NCBI GenBank assembly: GCA_023898785.1
Contig: CP060239.1
Coordinates: 2,108,001 to 2,172,000, forward strand
Length of the DNA stretch: 64,000 bases
Direction: 5' to 3'
Source of the DNA: Rhodospirillales bacterium
Lineage (GTDB): Bacteria > Pseudomonadota > Alphaproteobacteria > Micavibrionales > Micavibrionaceae
Made by a program: the position numbers and the translations under genes. Below the pieces are notes generated by a model. The model ran no database searches. It was not told where the DNA came from and was given only the letters and a program-made list of their open reading frames with translations. This document shows positions 7,924-17,471 of the stretch, in pieces. Position 1 is the stretch's first letter; the number at the start of each line of letters is the position of its first letter.

Positions 7924-8826
7924 CTATCCTTTATTCTCCCGGCTTTTCTTTGGTGAATGCACATTCTTTTCGACATGTTCAATCATTAATCCCGCAATAT
8001 CTTTCTTGGATACAGCTTCTATACCTTCCAGGCCAGGAGAAGAGTTTACTTCAAGCACCAGCGGACCACGTTTTGAGCGGATCAAATCCACACCTGCTAC
8101 ATCAAGGCCCATTGCTTTTGCCGCTGAAACGGCTGTTTTGCGCTCTTCAGGTGTAATTTTAACTTTTTCGCCCTTACCGCCGCTATGAAGGTTGGAACGA
8201 AAATCTCCATCTTGCGACCTGCGCATCATAGTTGCGACAACCTTATCGCCAATAACGAAACAGCGAATGTCCGTGCCGCCAGATTCCTCAATAAACTCCT
8301 GAATAAGGAAGTGTGCATCCAGCCCTCTAAAAGCTTCAATAACGCTTTCTGCAGCCTTTTTTGTTTCAGTCAGGATAACGCCTTTTCCTTGTGCACCTTC
8401 CAATAGCTTGATGACCAGTGGTGCGCCACCTGCGACTTCGATAAGATCGTCAATATTGCTGGTTGAATGCGCAAAGCCTGTAATTGGCATGCCAAGCTTT
8501 TTACGCGATAAAATTTGATGTGCCCGCAGCTTATCACGGGATCGTGTGATTGCCAGCGACCCATTCAAGGCATAAATACCGGACATTTCAAATTGCCGTA
8601 CAACAGCGGTTCCATAAAAAGAGACAGAAGCAGCAATTCTCGATATCACTGCATCAAGGCGCAGAATTTTATCTTGGTAATGAATTTCATTGTCTACGGA
8701 ATTGATGTTCATAAAGCATTTAAGCGGATTAACAACCTGTACCTCATGTCCATGCTCCTTTGCTGCCTCGACAAGGCGCATGGTGGAATAGAGCGTTGGG
8801 CCACATGAGAGAATACCGATTTTCAT
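7924..8826 (-). CDS. rimK: RimK-type alpha-L-glutamate ligase (ATP-grasp)
   Basis: RimK adds glutamate residues to the C-terminus of ribosomal protein S6 in E. coli; relatives make other glutamyl products. The length of 300 residues is typical. The N-terminal pre-ATP-grasp domain begins MKIGILSCGP. The ATP-grasp core shows IKLLEGAQGKGVILTE, DIRCFVIGDKVVATMMRR and the metal-binding LVLEVNSSPGLEGIE. Its ATG overlaps the stop of the antiporter gene (ATGA), so the two are translationally coupled. Whether S6 or another molecule is modified cannot be read from the sequence. Confidence 0.92.
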   Translation of the reverse strand: MKIGILSCGPTLYSTMRLVEAAKEHGHEVQVVNPLKCFMNINSVDNEIHYQDKILRLDAVISRIAASVSFYGTAVVRQFEMSGIYALNGSLAITRSRDKLRAHQILSRKKLGMPITGFAHSTSNIDDLIEVAGGAPLVIKLLEGAQGKGVILTETKKAAESVIEAFRGLDAHFLIQEFIEESGGTDIRCFVIGDKVVATMMRRSQDGDFRSNLHSGGKGEKVKITPEERKTAVSAAKAMGLDVAGVDLIRSKRGPLVLEVNSSPGLEGIEAVSKKDIAGLMIEHVEKNVHSPKKSRENKG

Positions 8827-10064
8827 GATGTTTCCTTTTTGGCTTTAAATTTTTGTAGTGGAGATCGTTTTCTCAATCGCTTTAAATTCAGCTGCGAAAT
8901 AATATCGTAATGCTTCACCATATACAGCCATAAAGGCGTAACCAGAAGGCTTAAAGATATAATGGCCACAACGTATTTATAACCATCTTCCCGAATAGTG
9001 TGTGCAGCCAGTCCCATCGCCGCTAGAATAAAAGAAAATTCACCGATTTGCGCTAAAACTGCGCCTGTGACGTAGGCTTCTTTCTTCTCCACGCCCTGCC
9101 AGCGCAATACGGCAATATTGACAATGGTTTTTAGAAGCATTGTGATAAACAAAAGTAAAATGGTTGTCAGCAGATGCTTTTGTAAAAATTGTAAATCGAT
9201 TAACAAGCCAATTGAAAGGAAAAATACCATAATCATGACATCGAATATGGGTTTGGTGTGCTCTTCCATTTTTTTATGGTTCATGGTGTTCCCAATAAGA
9301 AGCCCTGCTAAAAACGCACCATAGGCCGCAGAAAGGCCAAGCAAACCGGCTAGCGCCGAGGCCGTGAAACAAATAGCCAGACTTGTAATCGCCGTTTGCC
9401 CACGCATGAGCTTATCGTGAAAAGCATCAATTTTTTTCCAAACTTTATCAAATATCTTCGGCCTTGAGGTGAATAGAAACACAATGCTGATCATTACAAG
9501 CAATGCAACGGCCATCTTGATAATGCCCGCATAGTTAAATCCTTCATCTGTGCTAAGCGCTCCTATAATCAAAATCATCGGGATAACGGCAATATCCTGG
9601 GCAATCAAAATACCCAGACTGCTTTCTCCAATGTGCGTAGATCTTAAGCCTATATCGTCCAGAATTTTCAAAGCAACAGCTGTGCTGCTAAGCGCAATGG
9701 AAAAACCCAACAATATAGAGCGATTAAGCGGCCAGCCTAAGAGAAAACCAAGTGCCAGCATTGCAGACAGGCCTGCAGCAATTTGAACTCCGCATGTAAC
9801 AATGGAAACTTTGGCAACTTTTTTAAAGTTGTTAAGATTGAGTTCCATTCCTGCAATGAAAAGCAAAAGCAAAATGCCAAGCTCTGCCATCAGCGAAATT
9901 TCTTCACGGCCCTGAACAACGCCAAGCACGGAAGGGCCAAGGATAATACCAACGATTATATATCCAACAAGAACAGGCTGTTTGAGTTTTTGAAAAACCG
10001 CCCCGCCAATAAATGCAGCGGCCAAAACTGTTGCGAGATGTGTTAAGGCGTAATGTTCATCCAT
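8823..10064 (-). CDS. Kef-type cation/proton antiporter (CPA2), transport domain only
   Basis: A polytopic membrane protein of 413 residues with about 12 hydrophobic segments matches the sodium/hydrogen exchanger domain of the CPA2 family. GYIIVGIILGPSVLG near the N-terminus and LSSTAVALKILDD and LIAQDIAVIP in the core are typical. The C-terminal RCK/TrkA-N nucleotide-binding domain of full KefB/KefC is missing, and a short basic tail ends the protein. It probably exchanges K+ or Na+ for protons. It follows the ZntB-like gene after 18 bp and overlaps rimK. Confidence 0.93.
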   Translation of the reverse strand: MDEHYALTHLATVLAAAFIGGAVFQKLKQPVLVGYIIVGIILGPSVLGVVQGREEISLMAELGILLLLFIAGMELNLNNFKKVAKVSIVTCGVQIAAGLSAMLALGFLLGWPLNRSILLGFSIALSSTAVALKILDDIGLRSTHIGESSLGILIAQDIAVIPMILIIGALSTDEGFNYAGIIKMAVALLVMISIVFLFTSRPKIFDKVWKKIDAFHDKLMRGQTAITSLAICFTASALAGLLGLSAAYGAFLAGLLIGNTMNHKKMEEHTKPIFDVMIMVFFLSIGLLIDLQFLQKHLLTTILLLFITMLLKTIVNIAVLRWQGVEKKEAYVTGAVLAQIGEFSFILAAMGLAAHTIREDGYKYVVAIISLSLLVTPLWLYMVKHYDIISQLNLKRLRKRSPLQKFKAKKETS

Positions 10065-10082
10065 AATTTACGGCCTTCAGTG

Positions 10083-11060
10083 CTAGAACCACTTCAGTTT
10101 TTTGAAAGTAACAATTTGTATGGCGACTATGACAACAAGCATAGCGATAAATATCCAGAAGGCCGCGCTGTTTTCCGCGCCGGGAATGCCTCCAACATTG
10201 ATACCCAGAAGCCCTGTTAGAAAACCAAGAGGCAAGAATATGGCCGCAATAACAGAGAGCATATACATATTTTTATTTATTCGGTCCGCCAAAGAATTGG
10301 CTAGCTCATCTTTCACAATCTGTGCCCGTTCGCGCATAGCATCTAAATCTTCAACATAGCGCACAACACGGTCCAAAGATTCTTGTAAACGGCGTTTATG
10401 CATTTGGTCGAGCCAAGGTTGTTCGGAAGTGCGTAAATGCCCAATGACATCTCTTTGCGGCGCTATATAACGCCGGAAAAGAATGGCTTGTTTACGGATG
10501 ATCGTTATATCCTGGCGTTCATCAGGTTCTGGGTCTTCCATAATGCGTTCTTCAACATCATCCAGTCTTTCATCCAGTTCAGAGAATATCGGTTCCATGC
10601 GATCAAAAAGCCGTGACGCTAAAGCACATACAAATTCACCGGAATTTTTTGGTCCCTTGCCAGCCATAAGCCGTTCACGAATATCCTGCACAGCCTTAAG
10701 CTTCCGGCGACGAACGCTAATAATACGGTGTTCATCAACCCAAAGCCGTATAGAAATCATATCCTCAGGCTCGGCGTTTTCATTCAGATTTACGCCGCGG
10801 AGAATAAGCAAAGCGCCCGCTTCAAATTCAAGAATACGCGGGCGCGTTTCTTCGGCAAGAAGGGCGTCAATAATGATGTGATCAAGATAGGTGATTTCGC
10901 GCTCTAACCATTCCCGGCTTGCCGGATCGGTCGCATCCAGATGCACCCAAGCCAGCGTGTCACTTTTTATGGTTTGAGAAATAGAATCGCCTGTGAGAGG
11001 GAAGCCTTTGCCAGTTCCATCGATAGAGCAAGCATGAAGGATTGCACTGTTATCTGTCAT
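10083..11060 (-). CDS. zntB: ZntB/CorA-family divalent metal transporter
   Basis: The large soluble N-terminal domain (about 1-260) is followed by two membrane helices at the C-terminus with the pore motif GINVGGIPG between them. CorA has GMN at this site, and GxNxGGIPG is the ZntB form, so zinc is the more likely ion. The long helix before the pore (RVVRYVEDLDAMRERAQIVKDELAN) is also typical. Its start overlaps the end of the mscS gene by 11 bp. The gene belongs to an ion-homeostasis operon. Confidence 0.9.
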   Translation of the reverse strand: MTDNSAILHACSIDGTGKGFPLTGDSISQTIKSDTLAWVHLDATDPASREWLEREITYLDHIIIDALLAEETRPRILEFEAGALLILRGVNLNENAEPEDMISIRLWVDEHRIISVRRRKLKAVQDIRERLMAGKGPKNSGEFVCALASRLFDRMEPIFSELDERLDDVEERIMEDPEPDERQDITIIRKQAILFRRYIAPQRDVIGHLRTSEQPWLDQMHKRRLQESLDRVVRYVEDLDAMRERAQIVKDELANSLADRINKNMYMLSVIAAIFLPLGFLTGLLGINVGGIPGAENSAAFWIFIAMLVVIVAIQIVTFKKLKWF

Positions 11061-12030
11061 TGCTTTGAACCTTAATTATATCTGGTGTTTTTAAGTGTAT
11101 ATCGCGCTGCGGGAACGGTATCTCTATGCCACTTTCCTTGAATTTGTTCCATATATCAAACATAACTGCGCTTTGCGGTTCCCAGCGGCCCTGTGTCACG
11201 TCCCCTACCCAGAAATGCAGAATGAAATCTACCGAGCTATCAGCAAAATTTCGTAAGTAGCATTTAGGTTCTGGATCTTTCAAACAGCGGGGATGAGCTT
11301 TGGCCGCGTCCAGAAGGATTTCACGCGCCTTTTCAATGTCAGATCCATAAGAAACACCAATAGCAATTTCAATGCGTCCTTTATTGTTGGTGTATGTCCA
11401 GTTGATTACGCGGCTGGTGATGAGGTCTTCGTTTGGCACCAGAATTTCTTTGCTATCAAATGTCTCGATCAGCGTAAAACGGGCGCTGGATTTACGAATA
11501 AATCCAAAGGTGCCGTCGGAAAGCTCAACCAGATCATCTTGCTCTACCGATTTTTCAAGCAAAAGAATGATACCGCTGATGAAATTTGAAGCAATTTTTT
11601 GTAACCCAAAGCCAAGCCCGATACCAAGTGCGCCGCTAAATACTGTTAAGGTTGTAAGGTCAACGCCAATGACGTCGAGGGTAAAAAGGAATGCCACAAA
11701 ATACAGGACAATCTGAATGATCTTAAGAACAAGAGCACGATTGGAAGCGCGTAATTTTTTGATGTTACCAATACGGCTTTCCGCAACATCCGAAATAATG
11801 GCTGTAACCCAGAAAATAAGTGCAATAACCACTAATGCTCTTAAAAGCCCGTAAGCGCTGATTTCATACTCACCGGCCTTGAAAGTCAGAGTTTCCGTAT
11901 CAAGATACTGTTTTACTACATCAAAATGGCCTGTAGTCCCCAAAACCAGAATAGCTATGAGTGTCAAAAATGTAAGCCACTTAGCGTATATGCCTTTGGG
12001 CTTGATAATATTGAGCCATAAACCTGCCAT
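11050..12030 (-). CDS. MscS-family mechanosensitive channel
   Basis: Four or so N-terminal membrane segments lead to the conserved TM3 and beta domain. The pore region reads LTVFSGALGIGLGFGLQKIASNFISGI, slightly different from MscS but typical of YbdG/YnaI-like relatives. DLVELSDGTFGFIRKSSARFT and PNEDLITSRVINWT form the middle beta domain, and a short C-terminal domain ends with PFPQRDIHLK. It would release solutes on hypo-osmotic shock. It is the first gene of the five-gene operon that runs left, and is divergent from galE. Confidence 0.93.
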   Translation of the reverse strand: MAGLWLNIIKPKGIYAKWLTFLTLIAILVLGTTGHFDVVKQYLDTETLTFKAGEYEISAYGLLRALVVIALIFWVTAIISDVAESRIGNIKKLRASNRALVLKIIQIVLYFVAFLFTLDVIGVDLTTLTVFSGALGIGLGFGLQKIASNFISGIILLLEKSVEQDDLVELSDGTFGFIRKSSARFTLIETFDSKEILVPNEDLITSRVINWTYTNNKGRIEIAIGVSYGSDIEKAREILLDAAKAHPRCLKDPEPKCYLRNFADSSVDFILHFWVGDVTQGRWEPQSAVMFDIWNKFKESGIEIPFPQRDIHLKTPDIIKVQSNDR

Positions 12031-12170
12031 CCTTGTAGCATATAACAGAAGAATATGATCCCCAAGACATGTTTGTGAAAGATTTCCTCTGGCTGGGGTG
12101 CCGGATAGGTCATGGTGCTATGAGCATCAAGAAAGGTAACGAAATAAAAAAAATACGTAAATAAAAAACT

Positions 12171-12199
12171 TTGACTATATGGAGGCTATATTTTATATA
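12171..12199 (+). promoter_or_regulatory. galE: Sigma-70 promoter for galE
   Basis: TTGACT at 12171-12176 and TATATA at 12194-12199 are separated by exactly 17 bp. Transcription would begin near 12206, 21 bp before the ATG at 12227. This rules against the longer frame that begins at 12179, inside the promoter. Confidence 0.75.
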
Positions 12200-12226
12200 A
12201 ACGGCGAATGGGAACGGAAGATTAAT

Positions 12227-13216
12227 ATGGAACGTAACGCAGTTATATTTGTAACTGGGGGTGCAGGGTATATAGGCTCCCATATTTGCAAGGTTCTGTC
12301 CCAAAACGGTTTTCAGCCGGTCGTTTACGATAATCTGTGTTCGGGAAATGAAGAAGCTGTGTGCTGGGGGCCTTTGATTAAAGGCGATATTCGCGATCGG
12401 AACGCTCTGCGTGCAGCGCTGGAAGAACATAAACCTGGTGCTATCATGCACTTTGCCGCACTTATTCAGGTTGGAGAGTCTGTTGCCCATCCTGATATTT
12501 ACTATGATAACAATGTCTTTGGGTCTTGGTGCCTTCTGGAAGAGGCGCGCAGGGTCGGCGTAGAAAACATGGTGTTTTCCAGCACGGCTGCGGTTTACGG
12601 CATGCCGCAGTCATCTTGTATTTCTGAAGTGCATCCTTTGCGGCCTATTAATCCTTACGGCCATACCAAGCTGGCCATGGAAAATATGATCCGGGATTAT
12701 GCGGATGCCTATGGTCTGCGTTATGCGATTTTGCGTTATTTTAACGCTGCTGGGGCTGATCATGACGCCGAAACCGGCACGGCTTATAAGGTCGATACAC
12801 ATATCATTCCCTTGCTGATGCGCGTGGCATCCGGGGATAAGCCGCAAATCGGGATATTTGGAACGGACTACGATACAAAAGACGGAACAGCCATGCGTGA
12901 TTATATCCATGTGATGGATCTGGCGCGCGCGCATGTTTTGTCTTTGCGCCATATTATGGAAGGAAAAGAAAACCTGATCCTAAATCTGGGAACGGATCAG
13001 GGTTATAGCGTCCGCGAGGTTGTTGAAAGCGCACGGCGCGTGACAGGAAAGACCATACCGGCGGAAGAAACCACCCGCCGTGCGGGCGATCCGGACGTTC
13101 TGGTGGCCAGCGCGTTGCGTGCGCGTGAAGTTCTGGACTGGAATCCGGAAGACTCAAATCTTGATACGATCATGGAAACAGCATGGCGCTGGCGGCAAAA
13201 GCAAAAGGGATTATGA
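12227..13216 (+). CDS. galE: UDP-glucose 4-epimerase
   Basis: GalE interconverts UDP-glucose and UDP-galactose using bound NAD. The Rossmann motif GGAGYIGSH lies at the N-terminus, the catalytic SSTAAVYG and the Tyr-x3-Lys pair in NPYGHTKLAMENM follow, and RYFNAAGAD and RDYIHVMDLARAH are family signatures. I choose the ATG at 12227, giving 329 residues, because GGAAG precedes it and a good promoter ends at 12199. It is the first gene of the exopolysaccharide locus and probably supplies UDP-Gal. The initiating transferase follows 32 bp later on the same strand. Confidence 0.96.
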   Translation: MERNAVIFVTGGAGYIGSHICKVLSQNGFQPVVYDNLCSGNEEAVCWGPLIKGDIRDRNALRAALEEHKPGAIMHFAALIQVGESVAHPDIYYDNNVFGSWCLLEEARRVGVENMVFSSTAAVYGMPQSSCISEVHPLRPINPYGHTKLAMENMIRDYADAYGLRYAILRYFNAAGADHDAETGTAYKVDTHIIPLLMRVASGDKPQIGIFGTDYDTKDGTAMRDYIHVMDLARAHVLSLRHIMEGKENLILNLGTDQGYSVREVVESARRVTGKTIPAEETTRRAGDPDVLVASALRAREVLDWNPEDSNLDTIMETAWRWRQKQKGL

Positions 13217-13248
13217 TCCTGAGGCCTTAAGGATATAGAGATAAGCAA

Positions 13249-14700
13249 TTGATAAAAAATACCACATTAAATCAGCTGTGTCAGACAAAGATCAAACTGG
13301 TCCTGATCGGGCTGGATTGTCTGGCGATGCTGCTGTCGCTGGTCCTGTCTTTTTTGTTTGTCCGTATCCTTTCCGCCTTGTGGGGTATAGAAAATGCCTT
13401 TTATCTGGATGACCTTTTGACGCTAAAATTTTTGGGGCTTTATACGCTCTTTTTTCTTGGCGGGTTGGGCTATTTTTCTCAAAAAGAGCATTATCGGCTC
13501 AAATCTCCATGGTGGCAGCAGGTCAGGCATATTTTGTTTTTTTGCACCTTCTCTTTGGTGATTACCAGTTTTTTCAGCTTTATGATTAACATGTCGATTG
13601 GGCGGCTGTGGGTGATTATGACATGGCTAATGGCTTTTGTTTGTCTTCTGCTGTTTCGCTGGGTTGCACGGGGTATTTTAATACGGACGGGGTGCTGGAG
13701 CATCCCAACGATTTTAATCGGTGGAGTCGGAAACCTCATTGAGGCCTGTTATGCTCTGCGCTCGGAAAATTATCTGCATTATCAAATTCAATATGTGGTT
13801 CTGGTCAATGAAAGCGGAGAAGGACATGAAGCCCTTTTTCATGCCTCGCATCCCGGCATTGAAATCAGGGAAGAGCATGACGCATTTTCTCCGCATGATT
13901 ACGTTGTGATTTGTCCGGATGACCGCAATCAGATGTCTTTAAGAAAAACAACTCTGGAGGTGCAAAAGGCCGGCGCTCATTTCGCTATTATTCCGCCTTT
14001 GGAAGGGGTATCTTTATTCGATTTCCATGCCAGCAAGTTTTTCGGGTATGGCATTACTCTCCTGGAACCTTCCGTTATACTTGGTGGGCCTTTTATGCGC
14101 TTTTTTAAGCTTCTCATGGATAAAATCGGAGCCTTGGTTGCTCTTATTTTATTCTCGCCGCTTATGGTGTTTTTATGCTGGAAAGTGTGTCAGGATGGCG
14201 GTCCGGCTTTTTATGGCCAGATGCGTGTGGGGAAAGATGGTAGGCTTTTCAAATGCTGGAAATTTCGTAGCATGGCTGCCAACGCTGATGCGCTCCTGAA
14301 AGAGTTGCTGGAAAACGATCAGGCGGCGCGTGAGGAATATGAGCGTGATTTTAAGCTGAAAAAAGATCCTCGCATTACGAAGATTGGCGAGATTTTGCGC
14401 AAGACGAGTCTGGACGAACTTCCCCAGCTGTTTAACGTCCTGCGCGGGGATATGAGTTTGGTCGGCCCGCGCCCAATTGTGGAAGATGAGAAAAAATATT
14501 ACAAGGAACGGCTTATGCATTATGTGTCGGTGAAACCGGGTATGAGCGGGTTATGGCAGGTGAGTGGGCGCAGCGATCTGACCTATGCGCAGCGCGTATA
14601 TCTTGATAGCTGGTATGTTGAGCATTGGTCGATCTGGAGCGACCTGGTGATCATTATCAAAACGGTTTTTGTGTTACTGCAGCGTCGCGGGGCATATTAG
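13249..14700 (+). CDS. Polyprenyl-phosphate hexose-1-phosphate transferase (WbaP/ExoY type)
   Basis: This enzyme starts each repeat unit by transferring a sugar-1-phosphate, often Gal-1-P or Glc-1-P, to undecaprenyl phosphate at the inner membrane. The 483 residues hold four N-terminal membrane segments, a central Rossmann-like domain (about 155-265), a fifth hydrophobic segment and the C-terminal catalytic domain. FKCWKFRSM, RKTSLDELPQLFNVLRGDMS, LVGPRP and KPGMSGLWQVSGRS are all present. The start is TTG at 13249. Its stop overlaps the convergent manC stop by 4 bp. Confidence 0.95.
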   Translation: MIKNTTLNQLCQTKIKLVLIGLDCLAMLLSLVLSFLFVRILSALWGIENAFYLDDLLTLKFLGLYTLFFLGGLGYFSQKEHYRLKSPWWQQVRHILFFCTFSLVITSFFSFMINMSIGRLWVIMTWLMAFVCLLLFRWVARGILIRTGCWSIPTILIGGVGNLIEACYALRSENYLHYQIQYVVLVNESGEGHEALFHASHPGIEIREEHDAFSPHDYVVICPDDRNQMSLRKTTLEVQKAGAHFAIIPPLEGVSLFDFHASKFFGYGITLLEPSVILGGPFMRFFKLLMDKIGALVALILFSPLMVFLCWKVCQDGGPAFYGQMRVGKDGRLFKCWKFRSMAANADALLKELLENDQAAREEYERDFKLKKDPRITKIGEILRKTSLDELPQLFNVLRGDMSLVGPRPIVEDEKKYYKERLMHYVSVKPGMSGLWQVSGRSDLTYAQRVYLDSWYVEHWSIWSDLVIIIKTVFVLLQRRGAY

Positions 14701-15815
14701 GCACTATCTGGAAATGTTTTACGAAGAACTTCTGTGGTTTTGTCGTTTTTAAGTTTTTCGACCAGATCTTTCAGGGAATTGGTGTTCGTACGGTCGGCGA
14801 TCAAAAGTGCATCTGGCGTTTCGATGATGACAATATCTTCAATTCCCGCGCAAGCAACAAGACGCTTTCCTTCTGGCAAAATCATGCAATTTTTTGTGTC
14901 GTGGCAAACAACACGCTCTTCGATCACATTGCCGTTTTTATCTTTTTCACGGATTTCCCAGAGACTTTCCCACGAGCCAATATCGGACCACTCAGGATCG
15001 CATGGCACGACTGCGACATCCCCCGTTTTTTCCATGATGGCTTTGTCAAAGGGCTGTTTGGCAACCTCGGCGTAAAGCTCAGCATTGGGCAGATCGGTTT
15101 TTCCGGCTTCCATAGATTTGCGAACCTGCATTAGAATTTCAGGTGCATGCTCATCGAATTGTCGCAGGACGGTGCCTGTCTGAAACAAAAACATGCCACT
15201 GTTCCACAAATACGTGCTTTCCTTAAGATATGTGCTGGCCGTTTCTTTGTCTGGTTTTTCGAAAAAGGCATTAGCTTTGCGTGCGCTTGCCCCCTCCAGC
15301 GGCTGGCCGACATTGATATAGCCGTATCCGGTTTCAGGGCGCGTTGGCTGAATGCCAAACGTCACGATATAGTCCTGCTCGGCAGCCTCAAGGGCGGCCG
15401 CTAAGGCTTCATGCAACGCCTGCTCATTCTGGATATGGTGATCGGCGGGTAAAATCCACGCATAGGCGTTATCGCCAAAGGTTAATTTTATGTACAAAGC
15501 TGCGTAGGCTACGGCTGCTGCTGTATTACGCGGTGATGGCTCGGATAAAATGTGATTTTGTGTGCCGGGACCGATGGCGACGAGTTGTTCAACTACCTCA
15601 GCGCGAAGATCGTCAAGCGTGACCGTGATGATATGGTCTTCCGGTACATCGGCAATGCGCATGGTTCGCGCAATAGTTTCCTGAAGCAGGGACTTTTTTC
15701 CGAAAAGGTTTAAAAACTGTTTGGGATGGTCTTCCCGGCTATAAGGCCAGAGTCTGGTTCCCGATCCGCCGCACAGAATGACAGGGATGACGGTTTTTAT
15801 ATCGGCTTTGCTCAT
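14697..15815 (-). CDS. manC: Mannose-1-phosphate guanylyltransferase, single-domain
   Basis: The enzyme makes GDP-mannose from Man-1-P and GTP. The N-terminal nucleotidyltransferase signature is VILCGGSGTRLWPYSREDHPKQF; FEKPDKETA and WNSGMFLF are typical of the ManC/CpsB family. The protein is 372 residues, compared with about 470 for bifunctional forms: the C-terminal phosphomannose isomerase cupin is absent and is encoded separately at 33022-33507. It may be the last gene of an operon with the exosortase and a glycosyltransferase (91-bp gap). Confidence 0.94.
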   Translation of the reverse strand: MSKADIKTVIPVILCGGSGTRLWPYSREDHPKQFLNLFGKKSLLQETIARTMRIADVPEDHIITVTLDDLRAEVVEQLVAIGPGTQNHILSEPSPRNTAAAVAYAALYIKLTFGDNAYAWILPADHHIQNEQALHEALAAALEAAEQDYIVTFGIQPTRPETGYGYINVGQPLEGASARKANAFFEKPDKETASTYLKESTYLWNSGMFLFQTGTVLRQFDEHAPEILMQVRKSMEAGKTDLPNAELYAEVAKQPFDKAIMEKTGDVAVVPCDPEWSDIGSWESLWEIREKDKNGNVIEERVVCHDTKNCMILPEGKRLVACAGIEDIVIIETPDALLIADRTNTNSLKDLVEKLKNDKTTEVLRKTFPDSA

Positions 15816-15905
15816 TTATTCGGTTTCTTTCTTGAAAGCGCAGCTATTTTGTACGGGTTCCTTATATGTATGATTATAAAAAATCAAGTTTTTTACCCCT
15901 GTAGT

Positions 15906-17471
15906 TTAATTGGGAATATATTTTTTTGTTACGGGGTAAATATCGCGTATAAAATCTACGAGGCGTTGATCTGCTGCATCTTTTCCCTCTTGTTCTAGAA
16001 TCGGAGTAATCAATCGAATAACAGCGCCGTCTGTGCGTTTCTTTAGAATCGCATCGACAAGCAAGAACCATTTCGCGCTGTATTGTTCATTGATAAGCCG
16101 CCCACGCTGGTCAAACCAGTAATAGACAAGAAGAGCTTGCGGCCCTTTTCGAATGCGCATGCGCGTTACGCCAAACGTCATATTTTTTAGTTCTACGGGA
16201 ACTATCTCGCGGCTTACGATATTCCATCCGCTCCCCGGAATGCAATTGGCCGGAGAGTGGGCAGAGTTTCCGGTACGCTGTTCGTCATAATAGGCAATAA
16301 AAAGGTCAACATTGCCCGGAATATTTGAACGGGTATAGCTTGCGTTCCAATAATCGGTCGCGCCCAGTGTTTTCACGAGGTCCGGCGCCATCGCTATCGT
16401 ATGACCTTCCCATTGCTCCAGTGATAGAGGAAAAGAATGAAAAGATTCTCTGTTCGGTATTTGATTTTCCCGGTTATCAGGGTTTGCGACAAGTAAAACG
16501 CAAGCCATCAAAAGGCTCAGGACAACCGTAGCAAGCGCTGGCGTTGCGACTGCCGGTTTTCCTCCGAAGATGTTTCCGGAAGGAATCCGCAGATAGTCGA
16601 AATTTATTCCACAGGGTTTGTTTTTGCTTCGCGAAAGCAACCATACTTCTATAAAAAGAAGAGCTAAACACAGCCCGAAAACAAAGAATCCTTCCGCATC
16701 GTGCATGATGCCTTCGGCTGCGCCGGGGCCAAATATATTGACCAGTATTCCCGTTACGGCTATTCGCAATGAATTCATTCCCAGCGTTAAGGGAATTGTT
16801 GAAAGGAAGATCAACGCGCGCTTCCAGAACGTTCCATTGAACAGAAAAGCGATCAGAAAACCCAGACTCATAAGAGGGAAAAGATAGCGAAGACCGCTGC
16901 ATGCCTCGACAACCTGAAGTTTTGCCTGACCCAAATCAATAATGTTTCCGTCCTGAAAAACTGAAATGCCCAAAAATTGTAAAATTATGACACCGAGCGT
17001 TGAAGACAAAAGTTGCATTTTCGCTGTGAGCGCTACTTCAATCAGGCGCGGCAGCGGAACTGCAAAGGCAAGGTATATTAAAGCTGGCAATAATACCCGA
17101 AAGCTTTGCAAGCCGCCGAAAGACAAGACCAGTCCGGCCAAGCACAGTATAAACCCGTAATAAGCGGGCGGCATGAAAGCGGAGAGCTTGGAGAGAATTA
17201 AAAATATGAATCCCGTAAAAATCAGAACCAGACCCGTCCATGACGGTGCGGGAACGGGTTTGCTTTTTGTTAGTCTGTGCCATCCTATAAGTAGTGCAAT
17301 TACGGGTATCAGAATTCCGTGGCTGTATTCATCGCGCTGCCAGGAATTCCAGAGTCCTCCATAGATTGGGAGGAAGGTCAGCACAATTATGGTTAGGGAT
17401 AGTGCGCTTAGCCCCCAGAAACTAAACTCAGACCGCCAGAATTTCCTGAATTTTCCAGCAACGTTTTTCAA
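15906..17471 (-). CDS. xrtD: Exosortase/EpsI fusion, probably XrtD (VPLPA-CTERM-specific)
   Basis: Exosortases are membrane cysteine transpeptidases that cleave and probably anchor proteins with a C-terminal sorting signal. The N-terminal two-thirds has about eight membrane segments with the catalytic Cys in VEACSGLRYL, the Arg in NSLRIAVTG and the His in MHDAEGFFVF. The C-terminal EpsI (DUF3485) domain, about residues 320-521, has IAYYDEQRTGN and HSPANCIPGSGW. This fused layout is known for the VPLPA-CTERM system, and a protein with such a tail is encoded at 39187-39780. The start overlaps the stop of the upstream glycosyltransferase (ATGA), so they are co-transcribed. The XrtD subtype is an inference. 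Confidence 0.9.
   Translation of the reverse strand: MKNVAGKFRKFWRSEFSFWGLSALSLTIIVLTFLPIYGGLWNSWQRDEYSHGILIPVIALLIGWHRLTKSKPVPAPSWTGLVLIFTGFIFLILSKLSAFMPPAYYGFILCLAGLVLSFGGLQSFRVLLPALIYLAFAVPLPRLIEVALTAKMQLLSSTLGVIILQFLGISVFQDGNIIDLGQAKLQVVEACSGLRYLFPLMSLGFLIAFLFNGTFWKRALIFLSTIPLTLGMNSLRIAVTGILVNIFGPGAAEGIMHDAEGFFVFGLCLALLFIEVWLLSRSKNKPCGINFDYLRIPSGNIFGGKPAVATPALATVVLSLLMACVLLVANPDNRENQIPNRESFHSFPLSLEQWEGHTIAMAPDLVKTLGATDYWNASYTRSNIPGNVDLFIAYYDEQRTGNSAHSPANCIPGSGWNIVSREIVPVELKNMTFGVTRMRIRKGPQALLVYYWFDQRGRLINEQYSAKWFLLVDAILKKRTDGAVIRLITPILEQEGKDAADQRLVDFIRDIYPVTKKYIPN

Noticed and set aside
12179..12226. Longer N-terminus of galE
   Set aside because: The region contains the -35/-10 promoter, and family members start at the later ATG with its GGAAG site.
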